20,000 nucleotides of DNA from Cryptomeria japonica (taxonomy: Eukaryota > Streptophyta > Pinopsida > Cupressales > Cupressaceae), in contig NW_026729355.1 of NCBI RefSeq assembly GCF_030272615.1, positions 52,501 through 72,500 on the forward strand, given 5' to 3'. Shown here piece after piece: positions 9,443 through 16,760 of this stretch (positions are counted from its first letter, which is position 1; the number at the start of each line of letters is the position of its first letter). A model generated the notes under the pieces. That model was not told where the DNA came from. It did not search any database and saw only the letters and a list, made by a program, of their open reading frames with translations. Position numbers and translations under genes: made by a program.

Positions 9443-9457
9443 CCTCCCCTATATAAG
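9443..9457 (-). promoter_or_regulatory. Pol I promoter-like core, copy 11
   Basis: Same core, 157 bp from copy 10. The hairpin here keeps pairing with one G-U type pair. Confidence 0.6.
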
Positions 9458-9540
9458 CTATTTGTCTGATTCTCATACATGTGTAGCCTGCAACAACGAT
9501 TAGGACATCCACCCCAACTTCTGAATTCGTCTGCGTTGAC

Positions 9541-9603
9541 CGCACCAAAGGTGCACGCCTTGGTGCTCACCAAAATCCGACTTCCGACTTCTTCTGCTAT
9601 GCG
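9541..9603. repeat. 63-bp insertion of palindromic type in a 157-bp unit
   Basis: The piece begins GCACCAAAGGTGCACGCCTTGG-like (ACCAAAGGTGCACGCCTTGG) and ends before the next GGGTCTTTGAGG. It follows GAATTCGTCTGCGTTGACC, the same unit position at which the palindromic tracts at 8268 and 9915 begin. It accounts for the 220-bp instead of 157-bp distance between cores 11 and 12. Confidence 0.7.
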
Positions 9604-9662
9604 GGGTCTTTGAGGTTGGCGCAGTGCGCACAACCAGGGGAGTCAACCCACCGAATGCAACA

Positions 9663-9677
9663 CCTCCCCTATATAAG
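9663..9677 (-). promoter_or_regulatory. Pol I promoter-like core, copy 12
   Basis: Same core, 220 bp from copy 11. Confidence 0.6.
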
Positions 9678-9771
9678 CTATTTGTCTGATTCTCATACAT
9701 GCGTAGACTGCAGCAATGATTAGGACATCCACCCCAACTTTTGACTTCTTAAACAAGACAGGGTCTTTGAA

Positions 9772-9791
9772 GTTGGTGCAGTGCACACAAC
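9772..9791 (-). repeat. Hairpin with compensatory change, last 157-bp unit
   Basis: GTTG (9772-9775) pairs with CAAC (9788-9791), and GTGCA (9776-9780) pairs with TGCAC (9782-9786). Relative to the 8923-8944 hairpin, the C-G pair of GCGCA/TGCGC has become T-A on both sides, so pairing is kept. Confidence 0.7.
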
Positions 9792-9819
9792 CAGGGGAGT
9801 CGACCCATCAAACGCAACA

Positions 9820-9835
9820 CCTCCCCTATATAAAG
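9820..9835 (-). promoter_or_regulatory. Pol I promoter-like core, copy 13 (one-base insertion)
   Basis: The plus strand reads CCTCCCCTATATAAAG with one extra A compared with the others, so the minus strand is CTTTATATAGGGGAGG. This is the rightmost core, 157 bp from copy 12, and the promoter domain ends soon after it. Confidence 0.55.
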
Positions 9836-9900
9836 CTATTTGTCCGATTCTCATACGTGTAGTCTGCAGCAGCGATTAGGACATCGACCCCAACTTCCGA

Positions 9901-10060
9901 ATTCGTTTGCATTGACCGCACCAAAGGTGCACGCCTTGGTGTGCACCTTGGAGTGCACTTTGGTGCTCACCTCGGTGCACACTTTGGTGTGCACCTCGGT
10001 GTGCACCAAAGGTGCGCACCTTGGAGCGCACCAAAGGTGTACACTTTGGAGCGCACCACA
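9901..10060. repeat. Short inverted repeats of the GGTGCACACC type
   Basis: Alternating pieces such as CCTTGGTGTGCACCTTGG, GAGTGCACTTTGGTG, CTCGGTGTGCACCAAAGG and TTGGAGCGCACCAAAGG fill the stretch. Many are self-complementary over 8-12 bases. It follows GAATTCGTTTGCATTGACCG of the last 157-bp unit, the same position as in the other palindromic expansions. A final GGGTCTTTGAGAGGTTGGCG at about 10061 is a remnant of the next promoter unit. Confidence 0.8.
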
Positions 10061-11293
10061 TAGGGTCTTTGAGAGGTTGGCGCAGTGCGCACACCAAGGT
10101 GGGTGTTGAGGTGCGTGCCGAGGTGGGTGGGTGCTAGGGTGCGCTCCATGGTGGGTGCCAGGGTGGGTGCGTGCTAGGGTGGATTCCAAAGAGGGTCATA
10201 GGGTGGGTGCCAAGGTGGGTTGGTGATATAGTGGGTTCAAAGGTGGGTACTAGGGTGGGTTCCAAGGTGGGTCACAAGTTGGGTGCCAGGATGCGTGGGT
10301 GTTAGGTTGGGTGCCAAGGTGGGCTCCTGCGTGGGTGGGTGCTAGGGTGGGTTTCAAGGTGGACGCGAGGGCGGGTGCCAAGGTGGGTAACAAGTTGGGT
10401 GTTAGGATGGGTGAGTGCTAGAGTGGGTGCCAAGGTGGGTGGGTGCTAAGGTGGATGCCAAGGTGGTTCACAGGGTGGGTGGGTTCTAGGGTGAGTTCCA
10501 AGGTGGGTCACAGGTTTAGTGCTAGGGTGCGTGTCAAGGCGGGTGTCGAGGTGCCTGGGTGCTAGGGTGTGGATGCCAATGTGGGTCATAGGGTGGGTAC
10601 TAGGGTGGGCTGCAATGTGGGTGCCAAGGTGGGTAACATGCTCGGTTGGTTCTAAATTGGGTGTCAGGGTGGGTGTGCACCCACCTTGCCCGAGGTGGGT
10701 GCCAAGGTGCCAGTGTGGGTGGGTGCTAAGGTGGATGCCAAGGTGGGTGAGAAGGTGGGTGATAGGTTGAGTGGTAGGATGGGTGGGTGCCAAGATGGGT
10801 CACAGGGTGGGTGCAAGGGTGGGTAGGTGCTAGGGTTGGTGTCAGGGTGGGTGGGTGCTAGGTTGGGTTCCAAGGTGGGTGCGAGGGTGAGTGTCAAGGT
10901 GGGTCACAGGTTAGGTGCTAGGATGGGTGAGTGCTAGGGTGCAAAGGTGCCAGGGTGGGTGCTAGGATGGGTCGATGCTAGGGTGAGTGGCAAGGTGGGT
11001 CCACAAGTGTCAAGGTGGGTGCCAACTTGGGTTCCAAGGTGGGTGCCAAGTGGGCGACTGCTATGGTGGATGCCAAGGTGGGTCACGGGGTGGGTGCCAA
11101 GTTGCTAGGTTGTGTTCCAAGGTGGGTGCCAACGTGGCTGCTAGGGTGCGTGGGTTAAAGGGTGTGTCACAACGTGGGTGCCAGGATGGGTGCGCACCCA
11201 CACTGGCCAAGACGGGTGCAAGGTTGGGTTCCAAGCCCGGTCACAGGCTGGGTGCTAGGATGGGTGGGTGCCAAGGTGGGCACCAGGGTGGGT
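10061..11293. repeat. G-rich minisatellite of GGTGGGTG modules
   Basis: The plus strand is a run of imperfect modules of about 12-24 bp with GGTGGGTGCCAAGGTGGGT and GGTGGGTGCTAGGGTGGGT as typical forms, interspersed with GGTCACAGG variants. Modules are irregular in length and do not form one fixed period. Short dyads of GGTGGGTG with CACCCACC occur near 10670-10690 and 11188-11203. No gene is visible; plus- and minus-strand frames of 64-115 residues are composed of the repeat. Confidence 0.9.
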
Positions 11294-11306
11294 GCACCCA
11301 CCCTGG
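11283..11306. repeat. Perfect 24-bp palindrome at the duplication edge
   Basis: CCAGGGTGGGTG (11283-11294) is followed directly by its exact reverse complement (11295-11306). The dyad axis lies between 11294 and 11295. Identity to the second 6-kb unit starts at 11294/17328, so the edge of the duplication lies on the axis, and only the right arm is present at 17329-17340. Confidence 0.9.
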
Positions 11307-11815
11307 CCAAGGTGGGTCACGGGGTGGGTCCTAGGGTGGGTAACAGGGTGGGTACTAAGGTGCGTGCCAAGGTGGGTCATGGGGTGGGTGCCAAGGTGGG
11401 CACCAGGGTGGGTGTGCACCAACCCTAGCCAGGGTAGGTCACGGGGTGGTTGTCGGGGTGGGCGTCAAGGAGCCAAGGTGGGTGGCAAGTAGCCAAGTTG
11501 CGTGCCAAGGTGGGTGTCGGGGTGGGTGCCAAGGATCCAAGGTGGGTGCCAAGGAACCAAGGTGGGTGTCTGGGTGGGTGCCGAGGTGGGAGCCAGGGTG
11601 GGTCCCAAGGTGAGTGCAAAGGTGGGTGCCAGGGTCAAGGTGAGTGCCAATGTGGGTTCCAAGGTGCCAGGGTCAGGGTGAGTGCCAATGTGGGTTCAAA
11701 GGTGCTAAGTTGGGTGCGAGGTTGGGTGCGAGGGTGGGTGGGTGCCAAGGTGTGCTAGGTGGAAGCCCGGGTGGGTCGGCATCCCATGGGTGTCGAGTTG
11801 GGTGCCTGATGGGTG
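11294..11815. repeat. G-rich minisatellite inside 6-kb unit 1
   Basis: Continuation of GGTGGGTGCCAAGG modules, here with GGTCACGGGGTGGGT and AAGGAGCCAAGGTGGGTGG variants. Toward the right the modules loosen (GTGAGTGCCAATGTGGGTTC) and fade out near 11800. Confidence 0.9.
11321..11352 (+). other. Canonical G-quadruplex motif, unit 1
   Basis: Six runs of three or four G are separated by loops T, TCCTA, T, TAACA and T. Any four adjacent runs satisfy the usual G3+N1-7 pattern. It is on the plus strand, which is also the 5S coding strand, about 1.2 kb upstream of the 5S gene. Confidence 0.8.
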
Positions 11816-12160
11816 CTTCTTGTCAAGTTTTAGTCGTCGGGACTCATTTCGAGCCTTAGAGGTCGTTTCTTGTCCGGTTGCCCTGTCTTCGACCTGGGAA
11901 CCCAATTTTGGTCCTCGGGTCCCATTTTTTTTTGTCTCGCATCCCACTTTTGGCCTGTGGCCTTTTCGGGGTCGATTCTCGTTTTGGGCATCAGAGCATG
12001 TTTCTTCTCCTAAAACCCAATATTTGTTTATTAAGTCTCGGAACACATTTTTGTTCTCGTGGACCCATCATGGGTCTTGGAACGCATTTGTGGTCCTTGG
12101 GTCCCATTTTGCATCCCGAAACTTGTGTTTTGGTGCTTGATCCCTATTTTGGGTGCCCAC
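11816..12160. other. T-rich low-copy stretch upstream of the 5S gene, unit 1
   Basis: This is the least repetitive part of the unit. Weak internal repeats of the form GGTCCTCGGGTCCCATTTT, TTGGGTCCCATTTTGCATCC and CTGGGAACCCAATTTTGG suggest a worn-down tandem origin with about 40-bp spacing. Short frames of up to 163 residues occur on the plus strand with no recognisable domain, and the identical copy at 17850 shows no sign of separate coding evolution. I call no gene. Confidence 0.6.
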
Positions 12161-12548
12161 CTTGCACCAAGTGCGCACCCGGGGCAAACCGAGCGCCTTG
12201 GTGCACCGGGGCAAGATCGAGCGTGCACCCGAGGCGCCCCGAACATGCACCAAGGTGCACTCGGCCCACATGTGAGCGCAGGTCGTTGCGCCCGAGGTGG
12301 TGTGTGGGCACCGCGTTGCAGACGGGACACTGCACGCACACGACGCCCCGTCCAGGTGCACGCACGTAGGCCGGGCCGGGTGCACACCCGACGCCCTAGC
12401 AAGGTGCGCGCACCCGGGCAGGGCTCACACTTGGCGAACGGGGCGCACTTCGCGAGGGAGGGTGTGCACCTCGACGGGGGTGGGTGGCCGGGGTGGATTC
12501 GCACGTGGGTCGCGGTTTGCTAAGTACACACTGCGACAAGCTCATAAC
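12161..12548. other. GC-rich 5S upstream spacer, unit 1
   Basis: The stretch carries GCGCACCCGGGGCAAACCGA and CACCAAGGTGCAC motifs shared with the arrays right of the 5S gene, then becomes unique toward the gene. Just before the gene, TAAGTACA at 12521-12528 falls at about -28 to -21 and a C at -1, which fits the TATA-like element and the -1 C known from plant 5S promoters; the match to TATATA is weak. Confidence 0.6.
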
Positions 12549-12667
12549 GGGTGCGATCATACCAGCGTTAGTGCACCGGATCCCATCAGAACTCCGCAGT
12601 TAAGCGCGCTTGGGCCGGAGTAGTACTGGGATGGGTGACCTCCCGGGAAGTCCCGGTGTTGCACCCT
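12549..12667 (+). rRNA. 5S ribosomal RNA, copy 1
   Basis: This is the Pol III-transcribed 5S RNA of the large ribosomal subunit. The gene begins GGGTGCGATCATACCAGCG and ends GTCCCGGTGTTGCACCC plus one T, about 119 bases as usual for plants. The first nine bases pair with the last nine before the tail, forming helix I (GGGTGC with GCACCC and then wobble-tolerant pairs). The hallmark ACCGGATCCCATCAGAACTC and GATGGGTGACCTCCCGGGAA are intact. I see no damaging change relative to the second copy, with which it is identical across the gene. Substitutions such as CCGGAG and CTGGGATG are typical of non-angiosperm land plants as far as I recall. It lies on the strand opposite to the presumed Pol I promoters. 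Confidence 0.97.
12598..12645 (+). promoter_or_regulatory. 5S internal control region, copy 1
   Basis: Box A AGTTAAGCGCGCTTGG begins at +50, the intermediate element lies near +67, and box C GGGATGGGTGACC begins near +80. These are the places where TFIIIA and TFIIIC bind in plant 5S genes. All three look intact. Confidence 0.8.
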
Positions 12668-12679
12668 TTCTTAGTTTTT
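12667..12679 (+). terminator. Pol III terminator, copy 1 (interrupted T run plus backup)
   Basis: After the gene comes TTTCTTAG, in which the T run is broken by a C at 12670, then TTTTT at 12675-12679. Plant Pol III normally needs four or more T, so release may shift to the second run, adding about eight bases to the transcript. Confidence 0.7.
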
Positions 12680-13129
12680 CGCCGGGCGTCGCAATGCTAT
12701 TTGAATAAACCTTTTGCCCGTTTGCGTTCTCGTCGGGGCCGGGCCGGGCCGGGGTGCGCTGCCCGCACTACCGCGCGCGCGGGGGCGACACCGAGCGCGC
12801 ACCCGAGGCGCCCCGAGCACACAGGCCACGGTGCAACCCGGGCGTTGTGCGCGCACCCCGGTGCGCCCGAGGTGCTGCGCGCGCACCCAGGTGAAATCGG
12901 TGTGCACCTCGGCCAGTGCGCGCTCGGTCGAGTCGCGCACGTTGGCCAAGGTGCACGGTGATGTTTCTTACTCTAAGGTTCCGCACCAGACGCCCGGGAC
13001 AGGTGAGCGAAGCTGGGCGGGGCCGGGTGCGCGGCCGGGGCAGGTGCACGCAGCTGGAGAGAGCTTTGGAGCACACCAGAGGTGCGCACCTTGGAGCACA
13101 CTTCGGAGCGCACCAATGATGCGCTCCAT
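12680..13129. other. GC-rich 5S downstream spacer, unit 1
   Basis: Low-copy GC-rich DNA with GGGCCGGGCCGGG, CGCGCGCGCGGGGG and GTGCGCGCACC stretches. CpG is very frequent. At its right end GGTGCGCACCTTGGAGCACA and CTTCGGAGCGCACC begin the repeat family that fills the rest of the unit. Overlapping frames of 67-156 residues are not convincing. Confidence 0.6.
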
Positions 13130-13215
13130 TCAAAAGTTTCCTGAAAAGGCAAAAAAAGTTGAGATTATAGAATTTCCCACTTGAGAGATTGTAAAAAAAA
13201 AAAATTTAAAATGAA
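13130..13215. repeat. A-rich module, copy 1 (diverged)
   Basis: AAGTTTCCTGAAAAGGC, then GAGATTATAGAATTTCC, a 12-13 base A run and GGAAACGCGGGTGCC match the order of the modules at 15358-17275, but with several substitutions. The inner hairpin of those modules is not kept. Confidence 0.75.
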
Positions 13216-13860
13216 GGAAACGCGGGTGCCAAGGTGTGCGCGCCCGGGTGCGCAGCCCAGCCAAGGTGTGCGCACCAAGGCGCCCACCCTGGCGAAGGTG
13301 CACGCAAGGTGCGCACCCGAGGCAAACCGGACAATTAACCCAACTTTCGACTTCGCGCGCACCTGCGCACCTTGGAGCGCACTTCGGAGCGCTCCTTGTT
13401 GCGCACCAATCTTGGGCACCTCGGAGTGCACCATGGCGCCCACCAAGGTGCGCACCCGGGGCAAACCGAGCTCCGACTTCGTGCGCACCTTGGAGCGCAC
13501 GAAAGGTGCGCACCATGGCGCCCACCAAGGTGCGCAGCCCAGCCAAGGCGTGCGCATCAAGGTGCGCACCCTGGCGAAGGTGCGCACCCGGGGCAAACCG
13601 AGCTCCGACTTCGTGCGCACCTTGGAGCGCACAAAGGGTGCGCAACCCAGCCAAGGTGTGCGCACCCCGGGCAAACCGAGCTCCGAATCGTGCGCACCTT
13701 GGAGCACACTTCGGAGCCCTCCTTGGTGCGCACCGATGTTGCGCACCTCGGAGCGCACCCGGGGAAAACAATGCAATTAACCCGACTTTCGACTTCGTGG
13801 GCACCTCGGAGCGCTCTCGGGTTCGCACCTCGGAGCACACCGAGGTGCGCACCTTTGATG
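13216..13860. repeat. GC-rich short repeats, left block
   Basis: Modules GCGCACCCGGGGCAAACCGA, GCTCCGACTTCGTGCGCACC, TTGGAGCGCACTTCGGAGCG and AAGGTGCGCACC recur in varying order with several perfect dyads (GGTGCGCACC, GGAGCGCTCC). Two CAATTAACCC-ACTTTCGACTTCG pieces (near 13333 and 13780) resemble ATTAGGACATCGACCCCAAC-TTTTGACTTC of the promoter units. Confidence 0.85.
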
Positions 13861-13905
13861 CGCTGCCTTCACCAATTTCCAGAAAAGGCAAGAAAACATT
13901 GAGAA
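13861..13905. repeat. A-rich module, copy 2 (truncated)
   Basis: Only TTCACCAATTTCCAGAAAAGG and CAAGAAAACATTGAGAAGG (two joined blocks) remain; the hairpin half is missing and GC-rich repeats follow directly. Confidence 0.75.
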
Positions 13906-15355
13906 GGTGTGCGCACCGAGGTGCCCACCCTGGCGAAGGTGCACGCGAGGTGCGCACCCGGGGCAAACCGGGCTCCGACTTCGTGCACGCCATGCTGCGC
14001 ACCTTGGAGGGCCATGGTGCGCACCTTGGAGCACACTTCGGAGCGCTCAATGGTGCCCAACCCAGCCAAGGTGCCCACCGCGGCGAAGGTGCACGCGAGG
14101 TGCGCACCCGGGGCAAACCGGGCTCCGACTTCGTGCACGCCGCACCTTGGAGCACACTTCGGAGCGCTCCTTGGTGCGCACCAGGGCGCGCAACCCAGCC
14201 GAGGTGCCCACCCCGGCGAAGGTGCACGCGGGGTGCGCACCCGAGGCAAACCGGGCTCCGACTTCGTGCACGCCATGGTGCCCACCGCGGCGAAGGTGCA
14301 CGCGAGGTGCGCACCCGGGGCAAACCGGGCTCCGACTTCGTGCACGCCGCACCTTGGAGCACACTTCGGAGCGCTCCTTGGTGCGCACCAGGGCGCGCAA
14401 CCCAGCCGAGGTGCCCACCCCGGCGAAGGTGCACGCGAGGTGCGCACCCGGGGCAAACCGGGCTCCGACTTCGTGCACGCCATGGTGCCCACCGCGGCGA
14501 AGGTGCACGCGAGGTGCGCACCCGGGGCAAACCGGGCTCCGACTTCGTGCACGCCGCACCTTGGAGCACACTTCGGAGCGCTCCTTGGTGCGCACCATGG
14601 TGCCCACCAGGGCGCGCAACCCCGCCGAAGGTGCACGCGAGGTGCGCACCCGGGGCAAACCGGGCTCCGACTTCGTGCACGCCGCACCTTGGAGCACACT
14701 TCGGAGCGCTCCTTGGTGCGCACCAGGGCGCGCAACCCCGCCGAAGGTGCACGCGAGGTGCGCACCCGGGGCAAACCGGGCTCCGACTTCGTGCACGCCA
14801 TGGTGCGCACCAGGGTGCCCACCGCGGCGAAGGTGCGCACCCGGGGCAAACCGGGCTCCGACTTCGTGCACGCCGCACCTTGGAGCACACTTCGGAGCGC
14901 TCCTTGGTGCGCACCAGGGCGCGCAACCCAGCCGAGGTGCCCACCCCGGCGAAGGTGCACGCGAGGTGCGCACCCGGGGCAAACCGGGCTCCGACTTCGT
15001 GCACGCCATGGTGCCCACCGCGGCGAAGGTGCGCACCCGGGGCAAACCGGGCTAGGACTTCGTGCACGCCGCACCTTGGAGCACACTTTGGAGCGCTCCT
15101 TGGTGCGCACCATGGTGCCCACCAGGCCGCGCAACCCAGCCAAGGTGTGCGCACCAAGGTGCACGCGAGGTGCGCACCCGGGGCAAACCGGGGTCCGGCT
15201 TCGTGCACGCCGCACCTTGGAGCACACATCGGGGCGCTCCCGGGTTCGCACCGGCGTTGCGCACCGTGGTGGGCACCTCGGAGCGCACCGTGGTGGGCAC
15301 CTCGGAGCACACCAAGGTGGGCAGCGAGGTGCGCACCTTTGATGCGATGCCTTCA
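13906..15355. repeat. GC-rich composite tandem array (about 116-219 bp steps)
   Basis: The marker CGCAACCC recurs at 14190, 14397, 14616, 14732 and 14923, giving steps of 207, 219, 116 and 191 bp, with a further related copy near 15130. The full unit runs GGTGCCCACCCCGGCGAAGG, TGCACGCGAGGTGCGCACCC, GGGGCAAACCGGGCTCCGAC, TTCGTGCACGCCGCACC, TTGGAGCACACTTCGGAGCG and CTCCTTGGTGCGCACCAGGG; shorter steps drop parts of it. Copies differ by few bases. The 707- and 726-residue frames that cover this block on opposite strands are low-complexity products of GC-rich repeats without stops. Confidence 0.92.
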
Positions 15356-15440
15356 CTAATTTCCATAAAAGGCAAAAGAAAACGAGATTTTAAAATTTCC
15401 GTTTTGAAAGATAGTGAGAAAAAGGGAATGCTGGTGCCAT
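15356..15440. repeat. A-rich module, copy 3
   Basis: AATTTCCATAAAAGGC at 15358, AGATTTTAAAATTTCCGTTT and GAAAGATAGTGAGAAAAAGGG. The inner stem TTCCGTTTT against AAAAGGGAA has one mismatch here, unlike copies 4-7. Confidence 0.85.
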
Positions 15441-15570
15441 CTTGAGCCCGCCCTGGTGCGCAGCCCAGCCAAGGTGTGCGCACCAAGGTGCCCACCCTGG
15501 CGAAGGTGCGCGCCCGGGCAATTAACCCAACTTCCAACTTCGCGCGCGCCAGGGTGGGAGCGCACCCAAC

Positions 15571-15660
15571 AACCGGGCCTGGGAAGAGCCAATGCGAGAA
15601 ACCCCACCAAACGCTCTGACAAAAAAAGAGGGGGCGCTCCAGTAACCCCGCTTCGGAGCG
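15571..15660. repeat. Low-copy module inside composite repeat, copy 1
   Basis: GGGCCTGGGAAGAGCCAATG, CGAGAAACCCCACCAAACGC, TCTGACAAAAAAAGAGGGGG and CTCCAGTAACCCCGCTTCGG. It is found only twice in the unit, about 470 bp apart, and has no recognised origin. Confidence 0.8.
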
Positions 15661-15849
15661 CACCCTGGGCAAACCCAGCCAGGGTGCCCACCCCGGCCAA
15701 GGTGCAGGCGAGGTGCGCACCCGGGGCAAACCGGGCTCCGACAACGTGCACGCCGCACCTTGGAGCACACTTCGTAGCGCTCCCGGGTGCGCACCTCAGA
15801 GCACACCAAGGTGGGCAGCGAGGTGCGCACCTTTGATGCGCTGCCTTCA

Positions 15850-15935
15850 CTAATTTCCAGAAAAGGCAAAAAAAAGAGGAGATTTTAAAATTTCCGTTTT
15901 GAAAGATAGTGAAAAAAACGGAACGCGGGTGCCAT
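15850..15935. repeat. A-rich module, copy 4, with 9-bp hairpin
   Basis: TTCCGTTTT (15892-15900) and AAAACGGAA (15915-15923) form a perfect nine-pair stem with a 14-base loop. The module then passes into CGCGGGTGCCATCTTGAGCC. Confidence 0.88.
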
Positions 15936-16038
15936 CTTGAGCCCGCCCTGGTGCACAGCCCAGGTAAGGTGCCCACCCTGGCAAAGGTGCGCACCCGGGC
16001 AATTAACCCTACTTCCGACTTCGTGCGCGCCAGGGTGG

Positions 16039-16130
16039 CAACCGGGCCTGGGAAGAGCCAATGCGAGAAACCCCACCAAACGCTCCGACAAAAAAAGAGG
16101 CGGCGCTCCAATAACCCCGCTTCGGAGCGC
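16039..16130. repeat. Low-copy module inside composite repeat, copy 2
   Basis: Second copy of the 15571-15660 module with a few changes (CGCTCCGAC for CGCTCTGAC, GGCGGCGCTCCAATAACC for GGGGGCGCTCCAGTAACC). It lies in the next composite unit at the same place and is absent from later units. Confidence 0.8.
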
Positions 16131-16319
16131 AGCCGGGGCAAACCCAGCCAAGGTGCCCACCCCGACGAAGGTGCACGCGAGGTGCGCACCCGGGGCAAAC
16201 CGGGCTCCGACAACGTGCACGCAGCACCTTGGAGCACACTTCGAAGCACTCCCGGGTGCCCACCGGCGTTGCGCACCGTGGTGGGCAGCGAGGTGCGCAC
16301 CTTTGATGCGCTGCCTTCA

Positions 16320-16405
16320 CTAATTTCCAGAAAAGGCAAAAAAAAATGAGATTTTAAAATTTCCGTTTTGAAAGATAGTGAAAAAAACGGAACGCGGGTG
16401 CCATC
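16320..16405. repeat. A-rich module, copy 5, with 9-bp hairpin
   Basis: Same order as copy 4, with a nine-base A run after AAAAGGC and TGAGATTTT in place of GGAGATTTT. The stem TTCCGTTTT/AAAACGGAA is intact. Confidence 0.88.
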
Positions 16406-16674
16406 TTGAGCCCGCCCTGGTGCGCAGCCCAGGCAAGGCATGCGCACCAAGGTGCCCACCCGCGGTGCACGCCCGGGGCAAACCGGGCTCCGACTTCGTG
16501 CAGGCCGCACCTTGGAGCACACTTCGGAGCGCTCCTTGGTGCGCACCATGGTGCCCACCAGGGCGCACCCGGGGCAAACCGGGCTCCGACTTCGTGCACG
16601 CCGCACCTTGGAGCACACATCGGAGCGCTCCCAGGTTCGCACCAGCGTTGCGCACCTTTGATGCGCTGCCTTCA

Positions 16675-16760
16675 CTAATTTCCAGAAAAGGCAAAAAAAA
16701 ACGATATTTTAAAATTTCCGTTCTGAAAGATAGTGAAAAAAACGGAACGCGGGTGCCATC
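16675..16760. repeat. A-rich module, copy 6
   Basis: AATTTCCAGAAAAGGC at 16677, then CGATATTTTAAAATTTCCGT and TCTGAAAGATAGTG. The stem carries TTCCGTTCT against AAAACGGAA, so one pair is lost. Confidence 0.88.

Larger units (their letters stand above)
8851..9900 (-). repeat. 157-bp promoter-bearing repeat, about six units
   Basis: GGTCTTTGAGGTTGG-like starts fall near 8914, 9071, 9228, 9385, 9605 and 9762, and cores follow at 157-bp steps with one 220-bp step. The unit is a shortened 311-bp unit: it keeps GTCTTTGAGGTTGGCGCAAT, GGGGAGTCGACCCATCAAAC, the core, ATTAGGACATCGACCCCAAC and CTTCTTAACGAAAACAAGG, but lacks the CATCGGACCCAAATTCC portion. The 63-bp excess of the fifth unit is a CACCAAAGGTGCACGCCTTGG-type piece (first 20 bases diagnostic) at about 9541-9603. 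Confidence 0.9.

Noticed and set aside
5746-9835. CTATATAAG as Pol II TATA boxes of plus-strand genes
   Set aside because: Not fully excluded, but no gene follows any of the 13 copies, and the G run after TATATA on the minus strand together with nearby 5S genes fits Pol I better.
10061-11350. Interstitial telomere repeats (CTAGGG and GGGTGGG words)
   Set aside because: Plant telomere repeat is TTTAGGG; here the words are irregular GGTGGGTGC(T/C)A modules without a seven-base period.
11816-12160. Possible retroelement or gene fragment in the T-rich stretch (frames of 132 and 163 residues)
   Set aside because: No recognisable domain, no LTR, primer-binding or polypurine features, and weak internal repeats suggest decayed spacer DNA.
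13130-15359. Very long overlapping open frames on both strands (726 residues minus, 707 plus, others near 480-495)
   Set aside because: They cover the same GC-rich tandem repeats in several frames at once, consist of repeated low-complexity peptides rich in A, R, P, G and H, and cross repeat steps that are not multiples of three. Lack of stops follows from base composition.
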